Source of the DNA: Rhizobium sp. 11515TR
GTDB lineage: Bacteria; Pseudomonadota; Alphaproteobacteria; Rhizobiales; Rhizobiaceae
Assembly: GCF_002277895.1 (NCBI RefSeq)
Contig: NZ_CP022998.1
Location: forward strand, 2,151,501 to 2,215,500
Length of the DNA stretch: 64,000 nucleotides
Direction: 5' to 3'
Both the position numbers and the translations under genes were made by a program. The notes beneath the pieces are model-generated. The model saw nothing but the letters and a program-made list of their open reading frames with translations, did no database searches and had not been told where the DNA came from. Positions 7,214 to 16,548 of the stretch are shown here, piece by piece; the first letter of the stretch is position 1, and every line of letters starts with the position of its first letter.

Positions 7214-8716
7214 ATGTTTAAGTGGCTGAAACGTAAGACAGCGCCGGTCGTTATGCCGCGCGAGTCTGAAAGCTTTTTCAGCACACATGCGGTAAGAAAT
7301 GCTCGGACCAGTCTTGCGGCTGAAGTTTTGGCGCTTGCGCAAGCAAACCTGCCGAAGATTGAAGCGCCAGTGGGCACGATGGACTCCACCGATGGATCCT
7401 GGGGAGTAAAGATCGCCGCTGGCTTGCCCAACGGGGTCATCAACCCGGCTCTGATCGATTGGTATGCATCACAATCTTTCATCGGTTGGCAGGCATGTGC
7501 CCTGCTGATGCAAAACTGGCTGATCGACAAAGCAGTCACGATGCCGGCGCGCGATGCGACTCGTAACGGCTGTGATGCCGTGCGGGTGGACGGAAAGCCC
7601 CTTGACGATAAGCATAAGGATCTTCTGGAGAAGTTCGACAAGAAATATCGGATCAAGTGGAATGCCGAGCAATTGGTCCGTATGGGCCGCGCCTTTGGCA
7701 TCCGCATAGCCTGGTTCAAGGTCGACTCCACCGATCCCGCCTATTATGAAAATCCGTTCAATCCGGACGGTGTGACGGAAAATAGCTACAAGGGTATTGC
7801 CCAAGTCGATCCTTACTGGTGCGCGCCAATCCTCGATAGTGAGGCTACTAGCGATCCGGGGAGCATTCACTTCTATGAGCCGACATGGTGGATGATCGGC
7901 AGCACGAAAGTCCATCGTTCACATCTGCACATCTTCCGTTCCAGCGAGCCGCCGGACATTCTGAAGCCGCTTTATCTCTATGGCGGTGTTCCGATCACGC
8001 AGTTGATCATGGAGCGCGTCTACGCTGCCGAGCGGACCGCCAATGAGGCCCCGCTGCTGGCGCAGTCCAAGCGCACCAATGTCTGGCGTACGGATATGGC
8101 CGCGTTCAAACAGGCTGGAGAAGCTGCTCGGAAGAAGCTCGCCGAATGGGTCGAGTTTCGTGACAACTATGGCATTAAGATCGGTGATAAGGAAGCAGAC
8201 GAGTTCGAGCAATTCGATACGTCGCTCGCCGATCTCGACGAAGTGATGATGTCGCAATATCAGCTCGTGGCTGCGGCTGCTCAGGTGCCAGCAACAAAGC
8301 TTTTGGGAACGACACCCAAGGGTTTTAATTCGACTGGCGAGTATGAAGAAGCCAACTATCACGAGTTTCTGGAATCAATCCAGGAGCATGATCTGACGCC
8401 CCTCATGGAGCGCCACCATATGCTGGTGCTGCGATCCAATGGCATCGATGACGTGGAGACGACGATCACTTGGCGTCCCCTTGATGCGCCGACGGCCAAG
8501 GAAGTTGCTGAAACCAATCTACTCAAGGCCCAAACGGACATTGCCCTGATCGAGGGTGGCGTGATCGAGGGTGAGGACGCCCGCAAGCGATTGGCGACAG
8601 ACCCGGACTCCGGATATCACCAGTTGGGGGACGCGGAAGGCGACCTCGCTGAAATCGATGATCTAGGATTGAGTGACGATGGCAGAGCGGCAGCAGAGAC
8701 GCTTGGCCTCGGATAA
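7214..8716 (+). CDS. Portal protein, DUF1073 type
   Basis: A 500-residue protein from MFKWLKRKTAPVV; an upstream in-frame ATG at 7022 would lie inside the terminase gene. The C-terminal core QVPATKLLGTTPKGFNSTGE followed by EEANYHEFLESIQEHDL is characteristic of DUF1073 portals. It should form the twelve-fold ring at the capsid vertex through which DNA passes. Its last 38 bases overlap the next gene. Databases sometimes label this family with the unrelated anti-CBASS name Acb1; position between terminase and head genes supports portal. Confidence 0.85.
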   Translation: MFKWLKRKTAPVVMPRESESFFSTHAVRNARTSLAAEVLALAQANLPKIEAPVGTMDSTDGSWGVKIAAGLPNGVINPALIDWYASQSFIGWQACALLMQNWLIDKAVTMPARDATRNGCDAVRVDGKPLDDKHKDLLEKFDKKYRIKWNAEQLVRMGRAFGIRIAWFKVDSTDPAYYENPFNPDGVTENSYKGIAQVDPYWCAPILDSEATSDPGSIHFYEPTWWMIGSTKVHRSHLHIFRSSEPPDILKPLYLYGGVPITQLIMERVYAAERTANEAPLLAQSKRTNVWRTDMAAFKQAGEAARKKLAEWVEFRDNYGIKIGDKEADEFEQFDTSLADLDEVMMSQYQLVAAAAQVPATKLLGTTPKGFNSTGEYEEANYHEFLESIQEHDLTPLMERHHMLVLRSNGIDDVETTITWRPLDAPTAKEVAETNLLKAQTDIALIEGGVIEGEDARKRLATDPDSGYHQLGDAEGDLAEIDDLGLSDDGRAAAETLGLG

Positions 8717-9530
8717 GGGGATTGTCGGGAAACCGCTGATCCCCAGTGCTTCCATTGGCGATAAGTATGCCAAGGCTGTGCAAGCCCTAATCCGGGAGAT
8801 GGCCCGCGAGACGGCCGCCGAGTTGAAGGCGATGTTTGCTGCCCCAGGCTACGCGCTTGATGGCAAACACGATCATGTCGAGGATGGAAGCCCAGCGGCT
8901 CGCTCGCAGATCATCCTTAATAAACTGATGAAGAAATATCGCGGCAAGTTCGATGACTTGGCGACAATGGCTACAGATCGGATGATCAAGGCCACGCTGA
9001 AGCATGTGGATACCACGTCAGGTCTCAGCCTGAGGGAATTGGGCGCGGGGTTTGAACTGCCGGATTATTGGAGCGCTCGGCTTCGAGAAATCGTGGCGGC
9101 AAGCACGAAAGAGGCTGTTCAACTCATCAAGACCATTCCTGAGCGGTTTCTGTCTCAGGTTCAGGGTGAGACGATGCGCTCGATTACGAGCGGGCGAGGC
9201 ATGGCCGACCTGACGCCGTTCCTTGCTGAGAAGTACGGCCAGAACATACGCAAGGCCAAAAACGTTGCGCTTGACCAGACCCGGAAGGCTTACAGCAATC
9301 TTGCCGCACAGCGAATGCAGGATGCCGGCGTTGAAGAGTTCGAGTGGCGTCATTCCAACGGCGGCCATGATCCTCGCAAGCAACATCAAGGATGGAACGG
9401 CAAGGTGTTCCGCTATGATGATCCGCCGGTAGACGAGACGTTCGGGCCGGTGCTGCCAGGTCAAGCCATCAATTGCCGGTGCTTCGCGCGGCCGGTCCTC
9501 AAATTTGGAGACAAACGCAATGGCACTTAA
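8679..9530 (+). CDS. Head morphogenesis protein, Mu gpF-like
   Basis: 283 residues from the ATG at 8679 (a GTG at 8673 is equally placed). The C-terminal third carries the phage Mu gpF-type minor head signature: LDQTRKAYSNLAAQRMQDAG, then EWRHSNGGHDPRKQHQGWNG with histidines and aspartates in the HSNGGHDPR pattern, and a final GQAINCRCFARPVL. Such proteins sit near the portal in the assembling capsid. The gene overlaps both neighbours slightly, as usual in late operons. Confidence 0.82.
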   Translation: MAERQQRRLASDKGIVGKPLIPSASIGDKYAKAVQALIREMARETAAELKAMFAAPGYALDGKHDHVEDGSPAARSQIILNKLMKKYRGKFDDLATMATDRMIKATLKHVDTTSGLSLRELGAGFELPDYWSARLREIVAASTKEAVQLIKTIPERFLSQVQGETMRSITSGRGMADLTPFLAEKYGQNIRKAKNVALDQTRKAYSNLAAQRMQDAGVEEFEWRHSNGGHDPRKQHQGWNGKVFRYDDPPVDETFGPVLPGQAINCRCFARPVLKFGDKRNGT

Positions 9531-10020
9531 TATCAGCCCCGGCGACGATGCTGTCGCTCAGGATACAGAAGCCGTAGCCGACACTCTGGCTCAGTCTGTG
9601 GATGCAGCTCCGGCATCGGATGAGCAGCCCGCTACCGAGACTGCGCCTGTTCAGAATGAGGATGCTGCCCAAGAGGCACAGACAGAGCAGGCTGCCATCG
9701 AGGGTGACGCCAATTCGGCTCAGGAAGGTGCCTCGGAGGCTCCGGTTGCCGACGCTGCGGAACAGTCTGCTGAGACATCGAACATGCAGCCGGAAGAAGG
9801 CCAGAAAATCGCTGAGACAACGCAGGAGAATGCTGCCGCTGAAAAGCCTGTGTCTTCAGATGCTGAGAAAGCCGTTTCAGCAAGCGACGATGATGTCCAT
9901 GACCTTATCGATGAACTGGAAGAGTTGATCGGCCGCGCCCATCATTTCGAAAATGCCGGCATCGAAAAGCTACGCGCCGGCGGCCTGGCGCTGATCGAGC
10001 GTCTTCGTAATGCGATCTGA
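9520..10020 (+). CDS. Acidic low-complexity head-region protein
   Basis: 166 residues from the ATG at 9520, preceded by TTTGGAG; an ATG at 9505 lacks that spacing. Residues 1-125 are strongly acidic and rich in Ala, Glu, Gln and Thr with no fold visible. The last 45 residues are likely helical (DDVHDLIDELEELIGRAHHF and a C-terminal helix). Position between head genes and size suggest a scaffold-like or decoration role, but this is inference. Confidence 0.55.
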   Translation: MALNISPGDDAVAQDTEAVADTLAQSVDAAPASDEQPATETAPVQNEDAAQEAQTEQAAIEGDANSAQEGASEAPVADAAEQSAETSNMQPEEGQKIAETTQENAAAEKPVSSDAEKAVSASDDDVHDLIDELEELIGRAHHFENAGIEKLRAGGLALIERLRNAI

Positions 10021-10049
10021 GCGATTGGGAAGGCTAAGGAGCATTCACC

Positions 10050-10235
10050 ATGGATAAGGAACTTCGCAAGGAAGTCCGTGACTGGAAAGTGGAGATGGCA
10101 GATGAGATCGCCATGCTGAAGCAGCAAGTGGCGGCTCTCATGGCCTCACAGGGCGCAGAAAGTGAGACTCTGGCGCCTGACGCCGGCAAGGGCAAGAAAA
10201 CGCCTTCTGAGCCCGCGGTGGCCGAAACTCAGTGA
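10050..10235 (+). CDS. Small coiled-coil head-region protein
   Basis: 61 residues preceded by a clear AAGGAG site. The first 32 residues, MDKELRKEVRDWKVEMADEI and onward to KQQVAALMAS, form a probable coiled coil. The tail is disordered and ends PSEPAVAETQ. It lies between the acidic protein and the Nudix-DUF2213 gene. Function unknown; a small assembly accessory is possible. Confidence 0.5.
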   Translation: MDKELRKEVRDWKVEMADEIAMLKQQVAALMASQGAESETLAPDAGKGKKTPSEPAVAETQ

Positions 10236-10309
10236 TTGACCCCTGTATCGGGCGCCCGATCATCAAGGGCTTTAGCTAAGCCGTCATCTTAAAATTTGAG
10301 GGAATACCA

Positions 10310-12025
10310 ATGCCGCCAGTCAGTGAGCGACAGCGCCGCGCCATGGAAGCTGCAGCGCATGGTCATTCCACGCTTGGCATCCCGAAGAAGGTTGGCGAAG
10401 AGTTCGTCGGCAAAGATGACGTAGAAACACCACAGCTTGCCGCCGGCGTGATCTTCATCGCTCCGGATGGTGCGGTGCTATTGCTCTGCCGTAGCGCTCA
10501 GGAAGCCAACTACGGCGGCCATTGGGCTTTGCCAGGCGGAAAGGCAGAACCGGGCGAGACGCCATGGGATGCCGCCTGCCGTGAGGCTTGCGAAGAGATC
10601 GGCCCTGGAACCGAACATGCATGGATAGGTGAGCCGACGGTCGCTGATGAGAACGCCACACCCAACGGCATGATCTTCACGACATTCATTCAGCCGGTTC
10701 GGTATCGCTTCACGCCTGAGCTTAACGCAGAACACAGCGGATTTGTCTGGGCAGAGGGTGGGAACTTCCCGAGCCCGATGCATCCGGAAGTCGCTCGGGT
10801 CTTAGGCGTGTTATTCCCGGAGGGATACGAAGAGATGGAAAGCGGCGCTATGGACGAGCGCGCCATCGATACGAATGGCTGGCCCGAGATCAAGAACAAC
10901 CCGATCAGCAAGGCCGGCGTGTTCGAATATCGCGGTGCTCAGATCCCTGGCGCTCCACACCCTGACAAGATGTATCGGGTACTCCGGCCGGAAGAGGAAC
11001 TGAACGATCCCGAGGCGATCGATTCTTTCAAGCTTCTGCCATGGATCGACAATCACGTCATGCTTGGCGAGGGCGCTGGACTCATGCCTGCCGAAAAGAA
11101 GGGCGTTCAAGGCGTTATCGGTCAGGACGTTCATTTCGAAAACGGCACGCTCTACGGGAATCTGAAAGTCTTCTCCAATGCGCTGGCTGACCTGATCGAA
11201 GCCGGCAAGAAAGAACTCTCCTGCGGTTATCGCTGTACTTACGACTGGACGCCAGGCGTCTGGAATGGACAGCCCTACGACGCAGTTCAACGGAACATTC
11301 GCGGCAACCATATCGCCCTCGTGAAGAACGGGAGAATGGGTCCGGATGTGGCGGTGTTGGATCACAGTGACACCGACCGCTTTGTCTTCACCTGTGACTC
11401 CACATTCGAGGTCAAAAATATGGCAGATGAAACCATGACTCCCGACGCTGAAGAAGGCGCCGGCAACGAGGGCGCGTCCCTCCAGGATCTGCGGGACCAG
11501 TTCGCCGCATTTCTCCCTAAGCTCGATGAAGTACTGAAGATCGCCGCCGCCGTGAAAGCGGCCCTTGGCGAAGAAGAAGCCGCTGAGGCATCCGAAGGTT
11601 CTGAAAACGAAGCCGAGGATGCTGAAGGCATGGCTGCGGCCGCTGCGGCTGGAGCGGAGCGTGAAGAGAACGCCGCGGAAAATGCCGAAGCCACGGACAA
11701 GGACGACAGCGAAAAGGCCCCGGCCATGGATGAAGCTGCTCTTGCCCGTGCCGTTTCGACCCGCATTGCTGCCCGCGACAAGATCGCTGGTCGCCTCGCC
11801 AAGCATATCGGCACCTTCGATAGCTCCGCCATGGATGAGCAGGAGGTCGCTGAATACGGCGTCCGCAAGCTCGGCATCAAGGGCGTTCAAAAGGGCCACG
11901 AGATGACGGCACTCGATGTCTATCTGTCGGCCGTCAAAGCCCCATCAGAGCGCGCCACGACGAAGGCTACCGCCATGGATAGCGGCGGCTGGCTGAGCAA
12001 GCAGCGCGCTTCCTTCACCCACTAA
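10310..12025 (+). CDS. Nudix hydrolase - DUF2213 fusion head protein
   Basis: 571 residues in recognisable parts. Residues 1-33 match a small phage head motif (PPVSERQRRAMEAAAHG, then STLGIPKKVGEEFV). Residues ~45-165 are a Nudix domain with an intact Nudix box (GKAEPGETPWDAACREACEE, residues ~77-96). Residues ~185-355 resemble DUF2213, a head-gene-linked domain often considered protease-like, including GNHIALVKNGRMGPDVAVLD. An Ala/Glu-rich acidic stretch (~375-480) may act as scaffold. Fusion of an apparently active nucleotide-diphosphate hydrolase to a prohead maturation or scaffold protein is unusual. Confidence 0.75.
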   Translation: MPPVSERQRRAMEAAAHGHSTLGIPKKVGEEFVGKDDVETPQLAAGVIFIAPDGAVLLLCRSAQEANYGGHWALPGGKAEPGETPWDAACREACEEIGPGTEHAWIGEPTVADENATPNGMIFTTFIQPVRYRFTPELNAEHSGFVWAEGGNFPSPMHPEVARVLGVLFPEGYEEMESGAMDERAIDTNGWPEIKNNPISKAGVFEYRGAQIPGAPHPDKMYRVLRPEEELNDPEAIDSFKLLPWIDNHVMLGEGAGLMPAEKKGVQGVIGQDVHFENGTLYGNLKVFSNALADLIEAGKKELSCGYRCTYDWTPGVWNGQPYDAVQRNIRGNHIALVKNGRMGPDVAVLDHSDTDRFVFTCDSTFEVKNMADETMTPDAEEGAGNEGASLQDLRDQFAAFLPKLDEVLKIAAAVKAALGEEEAAEASEGSENEAEDAEGMAAAAAAGAEREENAAENAEATDKDDSEKAPAMDEAALARAVSTRIAARDKIAGRLAKHIGTFDSSAMDEQEVAEYGVRKLGIKGVQKGHEMTALDVYLSAVKAPSERATTKATAMDSGGWLSKQRASFTH

Positions 12026-12040
12026 CAGAGGAACGAACCC

Positions 12041-12769
12041 ATGTTTCAGACGACTGTTAATACCTTTCAGGGGTTCGGCCTTCCCGGCGAGCCTCACCTT
12101 GACTCCCCGACCCGAGTTGAATCGCTGATCATCAACTCGAATGGTCTCACTCCCAACGTCTATGGCTATTTCGCCACCAAGAGCGCTGTAACAGATATCG
12201 CTCAGATGGGCGGCATTGTTGGTCCGGGTACTGCGTCCTTTACCGGCGCGATCTCGGGCACGACGCTGACTGTCTCGGCTATCTCCGCAGGCTCCCTTCA
12301 GGTCGGCCAGACCATCGCTGGCGCTGGCGTCACTGGTGGTACGACCATCACGGCACTCGGTACCGGTGTTGGTGGTGCGGGCACCTATACGGTTTCTGCC
12401 AGCCAGACGGTGGCCAGCGAGGCCATGACGGCATCAGGCGGTACGAACCGTGTTATCGCCGGCCTTATGGTCAATCCGAAGGAAGCGACCCTTTGGGGTA
12501 CGACCAGCGGAACCTTGGCCCCGACGCTCGCTATCCCGGACAATGCGCAGTCCGAATTCGCCATGATGGGCGATTTCGTTGTGGTTGTTCCCGGCCCCTG
12601 CAACATCCAGGATCTGCTGGCATACAATGTCACGACTGGTGCTCTTGCAACCTACGCTCCTGGCGGCTCCGTGCCGGCTGGCTGCGCCGCCATCCCCAAC
12701 AGCTCTATCTATCGTTATCCCGTCACGGCGTCCGGCGGCGGTCTGACCGTGGCTCGACTGACTAACTGA
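12041..12769 (+). CDS. Virion structural protein with inserted beta-module
   Basis: 242 residues, directly before the major capsid gene. The flanks ([20 protein letters not shown] start, VARLTN end) look like the head-fibre or decoration proteins often encoded in this slot. Residues ~65-131 are a glycine/threonine-rich module ([20 protein letters not shown], later [13 protein letters not shown]) that recurs in three other virion proteins of this phage. Without the module the protein would be about 175 residues. A capsid decoration role is inference from position. Confidence 0.65.
   Translation: MFQTTVNTFQGFGLPGEPHLDSPTRVESLIINSNGLTPNVYGYFATKSAVTDIAQMGGIVGPGTASFTGAISGTTLTVSAISAGSLQVGQTIAGAGVTGGTTITALGTGVGGAGTYTVSASQTVASEAMTASGGTNRVIAGLMVNPKEATLWGTTSGTLAPTLAIPDNAQSEFAMMGDFVVVVPGPCNIQDLLAYNVTTGALATYAPGGSVPAGCAAIPNSSIYRYPVTASGGGLTVARLTN
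12233..12433 (+). repeat. Beta-module copy 1 (in pre-capsid protein)
   Basis: About 67 codons encoding the shared pattern [49 protein letters not shown]. Similar modules lie at 15987, 17053, 17257 and 26298. Confidence 0.75.
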
Positions 12770-12783
12770 CGAGGAACCTGAAG

Positions 12784-13923
12784 ATGAACCTTACTCCCTC
12801 TACTGAGCATTTCCACGTCAGCGGTCGCGAAGCCGCAGCGCGGCGTGCTGCCAACAAGTCCCTGTTCGGAATGGACAAGGATGAAGTGACGAGCTACCGC
12901 GAACTGCAGTCGGTCGGCCTCGGTCTCGATGAGGCCGATGTCCGCGCCATGGCGGCCTTTGCCATGGACGATACGCAGGGCGGCGTCCTTTCTCCGAGCA
13001 TCGGTGTCCCGGTGCAGTTCCTGCAGGCATGGCTTCCCGGCCTTGTCCGCGCCGTCTTCAAGGTGCGTATGATCGACGAACTGGTCGGCATCACGACCAT
13101 CGGCGAATGGCATGACGAAGAAGTCATACAGGGTGCCATCGAATCCATGGGCGATGCCGTTCCCTACGGCGATCTCAGCAACGTTCCGTATGCAAGCTGG
13201 AACATCAATTTCGAGCGCCGCACGATCGTTCGATTTGAAAAGGGCTTCGCAGTCGGTCGTCTGGAAGAAGCCCGCGCTTCGGCCATCCGTGTCTCGTCCA
13301 CCGCTGAAAAGCGGATCGGCGTTGCCACGGCTCTGGACATTCAGCGCAACCAGGTCGGTTTCGTCGGTTACAATGCCGGCGCTGATCGGACATACGGTTT
13401 CCTGAACGACCCGAACCTTCCGGCCTATGTCACCGTCGCCAATGGCGCCACCAGCGGTACGCCGGCTTGGGCAACCAAATCGACGCTGGATATCATCGCC
13501 GACCTTATCCAGGGCTTCCAAACGCTGGAAACACAATCGGGCGGCAACATCCAGCCCAAGAACGATGACACGACCCTCGCCCTACCCACCGGCTGGGATG
13601 CCTATCTCGGTACCCCGACCACGCTCGGCTATTCGGCATCCGCTTGGATGAAGGAAAACTATCCGAAGTGCCGTGTGGTCACAGCCCCGCAGCTTCAGGG
13701 CGCCAACGGCGGCGCAAGCGTCTTCTATCTCTACGCCGACGGCGTGGAATCCGATCCCTCGTCCACGGACGATAGCCGCACGTTCCTACAGGCCGTTCCC
13801 TCCAAGATGCAGACGCTTGGTGTCGAACAGCAGGCCAAGCGCTTCATCGAGGACTTCGCCAATGCCACTGCCGGCGTCATGGTGAAGCGTCCGTGGGCCG
13901 TCTATCGCGCATCGGGCATCTGA
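12784..13923 (+). CDS. Major capsid protein, DUF2184 type
   Basis: 379 residues, typical length. The segments AMDDTQGGVLSPSIGVPVQF, IGEWHDEEVIQGAIESMGDA, YASWNINFERRTIVRFEKGF and the C-terminal RFIEDFANATAGVMVKRPWA match what I know of DUF2184 major capsid proteins (HK97-like fold). It builds the icosahedral shell. It follows the decoration-like gene by 14 bases with a GAGGAAC ribosome binding site, and codon choice looks optimised, as expected for the most abundant virion protein. Confidence 0.88.
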   Translation: MNLTPSTEHFHVSGREAAARRAANKSLFGMDKDEVTSYRELQSVGLGLDEADVRAMAAFAMDDTQGGVLSPSIGVPVQFLQAWLPGLVRAVFKVRMIDELVGITTIGEWHDEEVIQGAIESMGDAVPYGDLSNVPYASWNINFERRTIVRFEKGFAVGRLEEARASAIRVSSTAEKRIGVATALDIQRNQVGFVGYNAGADRTYGFLNDPNLPAYVTVANGATSGTPAWATKSTLDIIADLIQGFQTLETQSGGNIQPKNDDTTLALPTGWDAYLGTPTTLGYSASAWMKENYPKCRVVTAPQLQGANGGASVFYLYADGVESDPSSTDDSRTFLQAVPSKMQTLGVEQQAKRFIEDFANATAGVMVKRPWAVYRASGI

Positions 13924-13939
13924 CGCCCTTTCTACCAGT

Positions 13940-14000
13940 TGCACGCCCAAGGTTCGCTACCTCAGTTGTCCGATGTCTCCTAAGACAGCGCGGGCGTGCA
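13940..14000 (+). terminator. Possible weak terminator or processing hairpin after capsid gene
   Basis: Nine-base perfect arms TGCACGCCC (13940-13948) and GGGCGTGCA (13992-14000) enclose 43 bases. CACCTTTTCT follows. It could attenuate the transcript after the capsid gene or stabilise the capsid mRNA. Confidence 0.35.
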
Positions 14001-14029
14001 CACCTTTTCTCCGGAGACAGGAGATTTCC

Positions 14030-14419
14030 ATGCCACATATCGCTTCGACACTGACAAATTCCACCAAGTACACCGAATGGAACCGCAACTCAGATGGTCG
14101 TTTGACCGCCGGTCGTTCGGTTACCATCAAGGGTGGCTTCGGTCTGGCCGATAAGAACTTTGTCACCCCCACGGGGGCTATTCTGACCTCGATCTCCGAT
14201 GACGATCTGGCCTTCCTCGAAAAGGATCATCATTTCAACGAGCACGTTAAGAACGGGTTCCTGAAGGTCTACAGGAAGGGTGCAGTTCCAGGCGAAAAGG
14301 CCATGGACGGCATGAAGCTCGGCGATGCATCGCAGCCGCTGAATCCGATGCAGTTTCAGGACAATGATCCCAGCAAGCCGGAAGTCCTGTCTGTCAGCAC
14401 CGGCTCCGTCTCGGTTTAA
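14030..14419 (+). CDS. Phage structural protein, unknown role
   Basis: 129 residues from MPHIASTLTNSTKYTEWN, with the ribosome binding site ACAGGAGA; the in-frame ATG at 13973 lies inside the hairpin region. The protein has a beta-rich N-terminal half and a charged middle (DDDLAFLEKDHHFNEHVKNG), resembling small head proteins encoded just after major capsid genes. No catalytic motif. A minor head or connector role is inferred from position. Confidence 0.6.
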   Translation: MPHIASTLTNSTKYTEWNRNSDGRLTAGRSVTIKGGFGLADKNFVTPTGAILTSISDDDLAFLEKDHHFNEHVKNGFLKVYRKGAVPGEKAMDGMKLGDASQPLNPMQFQDNDPSKPEVLSVSTGSVSV

Positions 14420-14425
14420 TCGGCC

Positions 14426-14848
14426 ATGAACCCGGCATTCGACATAGCCGCATTCCAGACGGCGTTCCCACAGTTTGCGACTACGCCCTCAGATACCATT
14501 CAGGGATGGGTGACGCTTGTCATCAATTCTCCGATGGGCGGCTGGTTCGAATGTGAAGCTGGTCTCACCGACCAACAGCTTATGGTTGCCCATATCGGCT
14601 ATCTGTTTTCCAAGGCAGCCGCTGGGCAATCCATTCCGGGCGGCGCCATGGTTAGCGCGGCGGAGGGTAGCGTCAATGCATCCTTTGCAGCTCCTCCGAT
14701 CAAGACTGGCCTTCAATATTATCTGTCCGGTTCTCCATACGGACAAATGCTGTGGGCCAATCTCTGCGTCGCAGCAGCCGGTGGCGATTATGTCGGTGGC
14801 CTGCCAGAGCGCAGAGCATTTCGCAAGGTCTACGGGACCTTCCAGTAG
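14426..14848 (+). CDS. Head-tail adaptor, DUF4054 type
   Basis: 140 residues. The pattern FDIAAFQTAFPQFATTPSDT at the start, a central LTDQQLMVAHIGYLFSKAAA helix and the late GLQYYLSGSPYGQMLWANL are what I expect of DUF4054 proteins, which sit below the portal as adaptor. The gene lies between the capsid and neck genes, 6 bases after the preceding stop. Confidence 0.75.
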   Translation: MNPAFDIAAFQTAFPQFATTPSDTIQGWVTLVINSPMGGWFECEAGLTDQQLMVAHIGYLFSKAAAGQSIPGGAMVSAAEGSVNASFAAPPIKTGLQYYLSGSPYGQMLWANLCVAAAGGDYVGGLPERRAFRKVYGTFQ

Positions 14849-14859
14849 GAGTTCTGACG

Positions 14860-15402
14860 ATGAGCGCTCTTGATAAAGCTCTTGCTGAAATATCCAAGAG
14901 GATCGGCGAGTTCCAGGGCAAGACCGCTCAGGCAGGGTTCTTTCCAGGGACAGCATATCCCGATGGTACTCCCGTCGCATATGTTGCTGCGATCCAGGAA
15001 TATGGCGCTCCAAAGGTAAAAATCCCGCCGCGCCATCCCATTCGCTCTGCGATCGAACAGTACCGCAATAGTTGGCGAGATGATCTTGGCCGAGGAGTCA
15101 AGGCCGTCATTGAGGGTAGCGTCACATCAGATGCGGTTCTCAATCAAGTTGGCGGTGCAATGGCGGCTGATATCCAGGCATCGATAGCCGAAGTCACCGA
15201 TCCTCCTTTGAGCCCGATAACCGTCATGCTGCGCGGTATGCGGCGGAATGATCCCGGTTTGGTGGTAAGCGGGAAGACCGTTGGCGAGGCTGCTCAACGG
15301 GTCGCCGATGGGAAGACGAACTATGGGGCATCAGACAAGCCGCTGGTGGACAGTGGGCTGTTGCTGGCATCCGTCACCCATAAAGTCGGGGAAGCCGAAT
15401 GA
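14860..15402 (+). CDS. Neck / tail-completion protein, HK97-gp10-like role
   Basis: 180 residues from ATG 14860. The early FFPGTAYPDGTPVAYVAAIQ and EYGAPKVKIPPRHPIRSAIE segments are characteristic of phage virion morphogenesis proteins of the neck, where an EYG..IPPR.F motif is common. The end, LVDSGLLLASVTHKVGEAE, resembles the L.dTG.L..SI.y.v motif of the same family. It likely helps join head and tail. Its stop overlaps the next ATG. Confidence 0.72.
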   Translation: MSALDKALAEISKRIGEFQGKTAQAGFFPGTAYPDGTPVAYVAAIQEYGAPKVKIPPRHPIRSAIEQYRNSWRDDLGRGVKAVIEGSVTSDAVLNQVGGAMAADIQASIAEVTDPPLSPITVMLRGMRRNDPGLVVSGKTVGEAAQRVADGKTNYGASDKPLVDSGLLLASVTHKVGEAE

Positions 15403-15776
15403 ATATTCACGGCTTGGTGTCGGGAGCAATAGGAACGGTAAACCCCCATGTTCCGGCCTCGATCGATGTAAGCACTGGCTACACGACGAATCCGGATGGC
15501 TCTCGTGTCCCGATCTATCAGACTGTGACGGGAACCGCACAGGTCCAAGCCCTGACTTATAAAGATCTCATGCAGGTTGATGGTCTCAATCTGAACGGCG
15601 CGGCTCGTGGCATCTATTTCTACGGCGACATTCAGGGTGTCTTGAGAGCCAAATCTAAAGGCGGTGACATCGTTACGCTCACAGATGGCCCAAACGCCGG
15701 TAAGTGGCTCGTGGTGCAGGTCCTGGAGACGTGGCCTGATTGGTGTAAGTGCGCCTGCGTCCTGCAAACGGACTGA
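15399..15776 (+). CDS. Neck protein, probable head-closure
   Basis: 125 residues, ATGA-coupled to the upstream gene. It is a beta-rich protein with YKDLMQVDGLNLNGAARGIY and a C-terminal LVVQVLETWPDWCKCACVLQ. Small proteins with this layout, encoded between the neck-completion and tail-terminator genes, close the head in myoviruses of this organisation. No enzyme motif. The two cysteines near the end are unusual but unassigned. Confidence 0.6.
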   Translation: MNIHGLVSGAIGTVNPHVPASIDVSTGYTTNPDGSRVPIYQTVTGTAQVQALTYKDLMQVDGLNLNGAARGIYFYGDIQGVLRAKSKGGDIVTLTDGPNAGKWLVVQVLETWPDWCKCACVLQTD

Positions 15777-15782
15777 GAACCC

Positions 15783-16514
15783 ATGACATCAATGCTCCCA
15801 TCTGTAACGCAGTCGAATATCTTGACCGCGCTGCGATCCTTCTTGCTCGGCATATTGCCAAATGGCGTCGAGGTCATACAGGCGCAGGACAATCGCGTCC
15901 CCGAACCGTCCGCGCCCGATTTCGTCACCATGACGCCGATCATGCAAACCCGTTTGGAAACGAACGCGGACAGTTATCAGGATGTCTCATTCACGGCCTT
16001 AATTGCCGGAAACACAATGACTGTCTCTGCCGTGGCCTTTGGCTCTCTGGCTGTCGGTCAAACGGTTTTCGGCGTGAATGTGGCTGATGGGACCAAGATC
16101 ATTGCCTTGGGCTCCGGTGTAGGCGGGATAGGGACTTACACCATTTCGCCGGCTCAAACCATTGCCACCGAGAAGATGGCATCTGGCTCTAAGATTTTCT
16201 TGCAACCTACGAAAATCGTGGTGCAATTGGATGTTCATGGCCCCAGTAGCGCCGATAACTCGCAAACGATCTCAACCCTGTTCCGCGATGATTTCGCAGT
16301 CCAAGCGTTCAAGGCTTCGGGCTTCGATGTTACCCCGCTTTATGTGACAGATCCCCGTCAGTTGCCGTTCACCAATGAAAACCAGCAGATCGAGAACCGT
16401 TGGGTGATCGACGCTCACATGCAGGCAAACCCGACAATCCGCGCTCCGCAAGAGTTCGCAGACCAACTCGACATCACCTTGATCGAAGTCGAAGCGGCGT
16501 ATCCCGCCGTCTAA
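15783..16514 (+). CDS. Tail terminator / neck protein, LIC_12616-like, with inserted beta-module
   Basis: 243 residues. The N-terminus [20 protein letters not shown] followed by [20 protein letters not shown] and the later [18 protein letters not shown] are the hallmarks of LIC_12616-type phage proteins. They occupy the tail-terminator position. Residues ~69-134 are a copy of the shared glycine/threonine-rich module, placed between the first beta strands and the LDVHG core; removing it restores a normal length of ~175 residues. Confidence 0.7.
   Translation: MTSMLPSVTQSNILTALRSFLLGILPNGVEVIQAQDNRVPEPSAPDFVTMTPIMQTRLETNADSYQDVSFTALIAGNTMTVSAVAFGSLAVGQTVFGVNVADGTKIIALGSGVGGIGTYTISPAQTIATEKMASGSKIFLQPTKIVVQLDVHGPSSADNSQTISTLFRDDFAVQAFKASGFDVTPLYVTDPRQLPFTNENQQIENRWVIDAHMQANPTIRAPQEFADQLDITLIEVEAAYPAV
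15987..16184 (+). repeat. Beta-module copy 2 (in tail terminator)
   Basis: About 66 codons reading [20 protein letters not shown] and onward to [20 protein letters not shown]. Same strand pattern as the copies at 12233 and 26298, more diverged at the protein level. Confidence 0.75.
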
Positions 16515-16548
16515 TCCATCCACAATCAGATCGAAAGGAAAACGGGCG

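Noticed and set aside
12233..12433. Module as a recent DNA duplication or insertion sequence
   Set aside because: Copies share protein pattern but DNA has diverged, and no terminal repeats or transposase are present.
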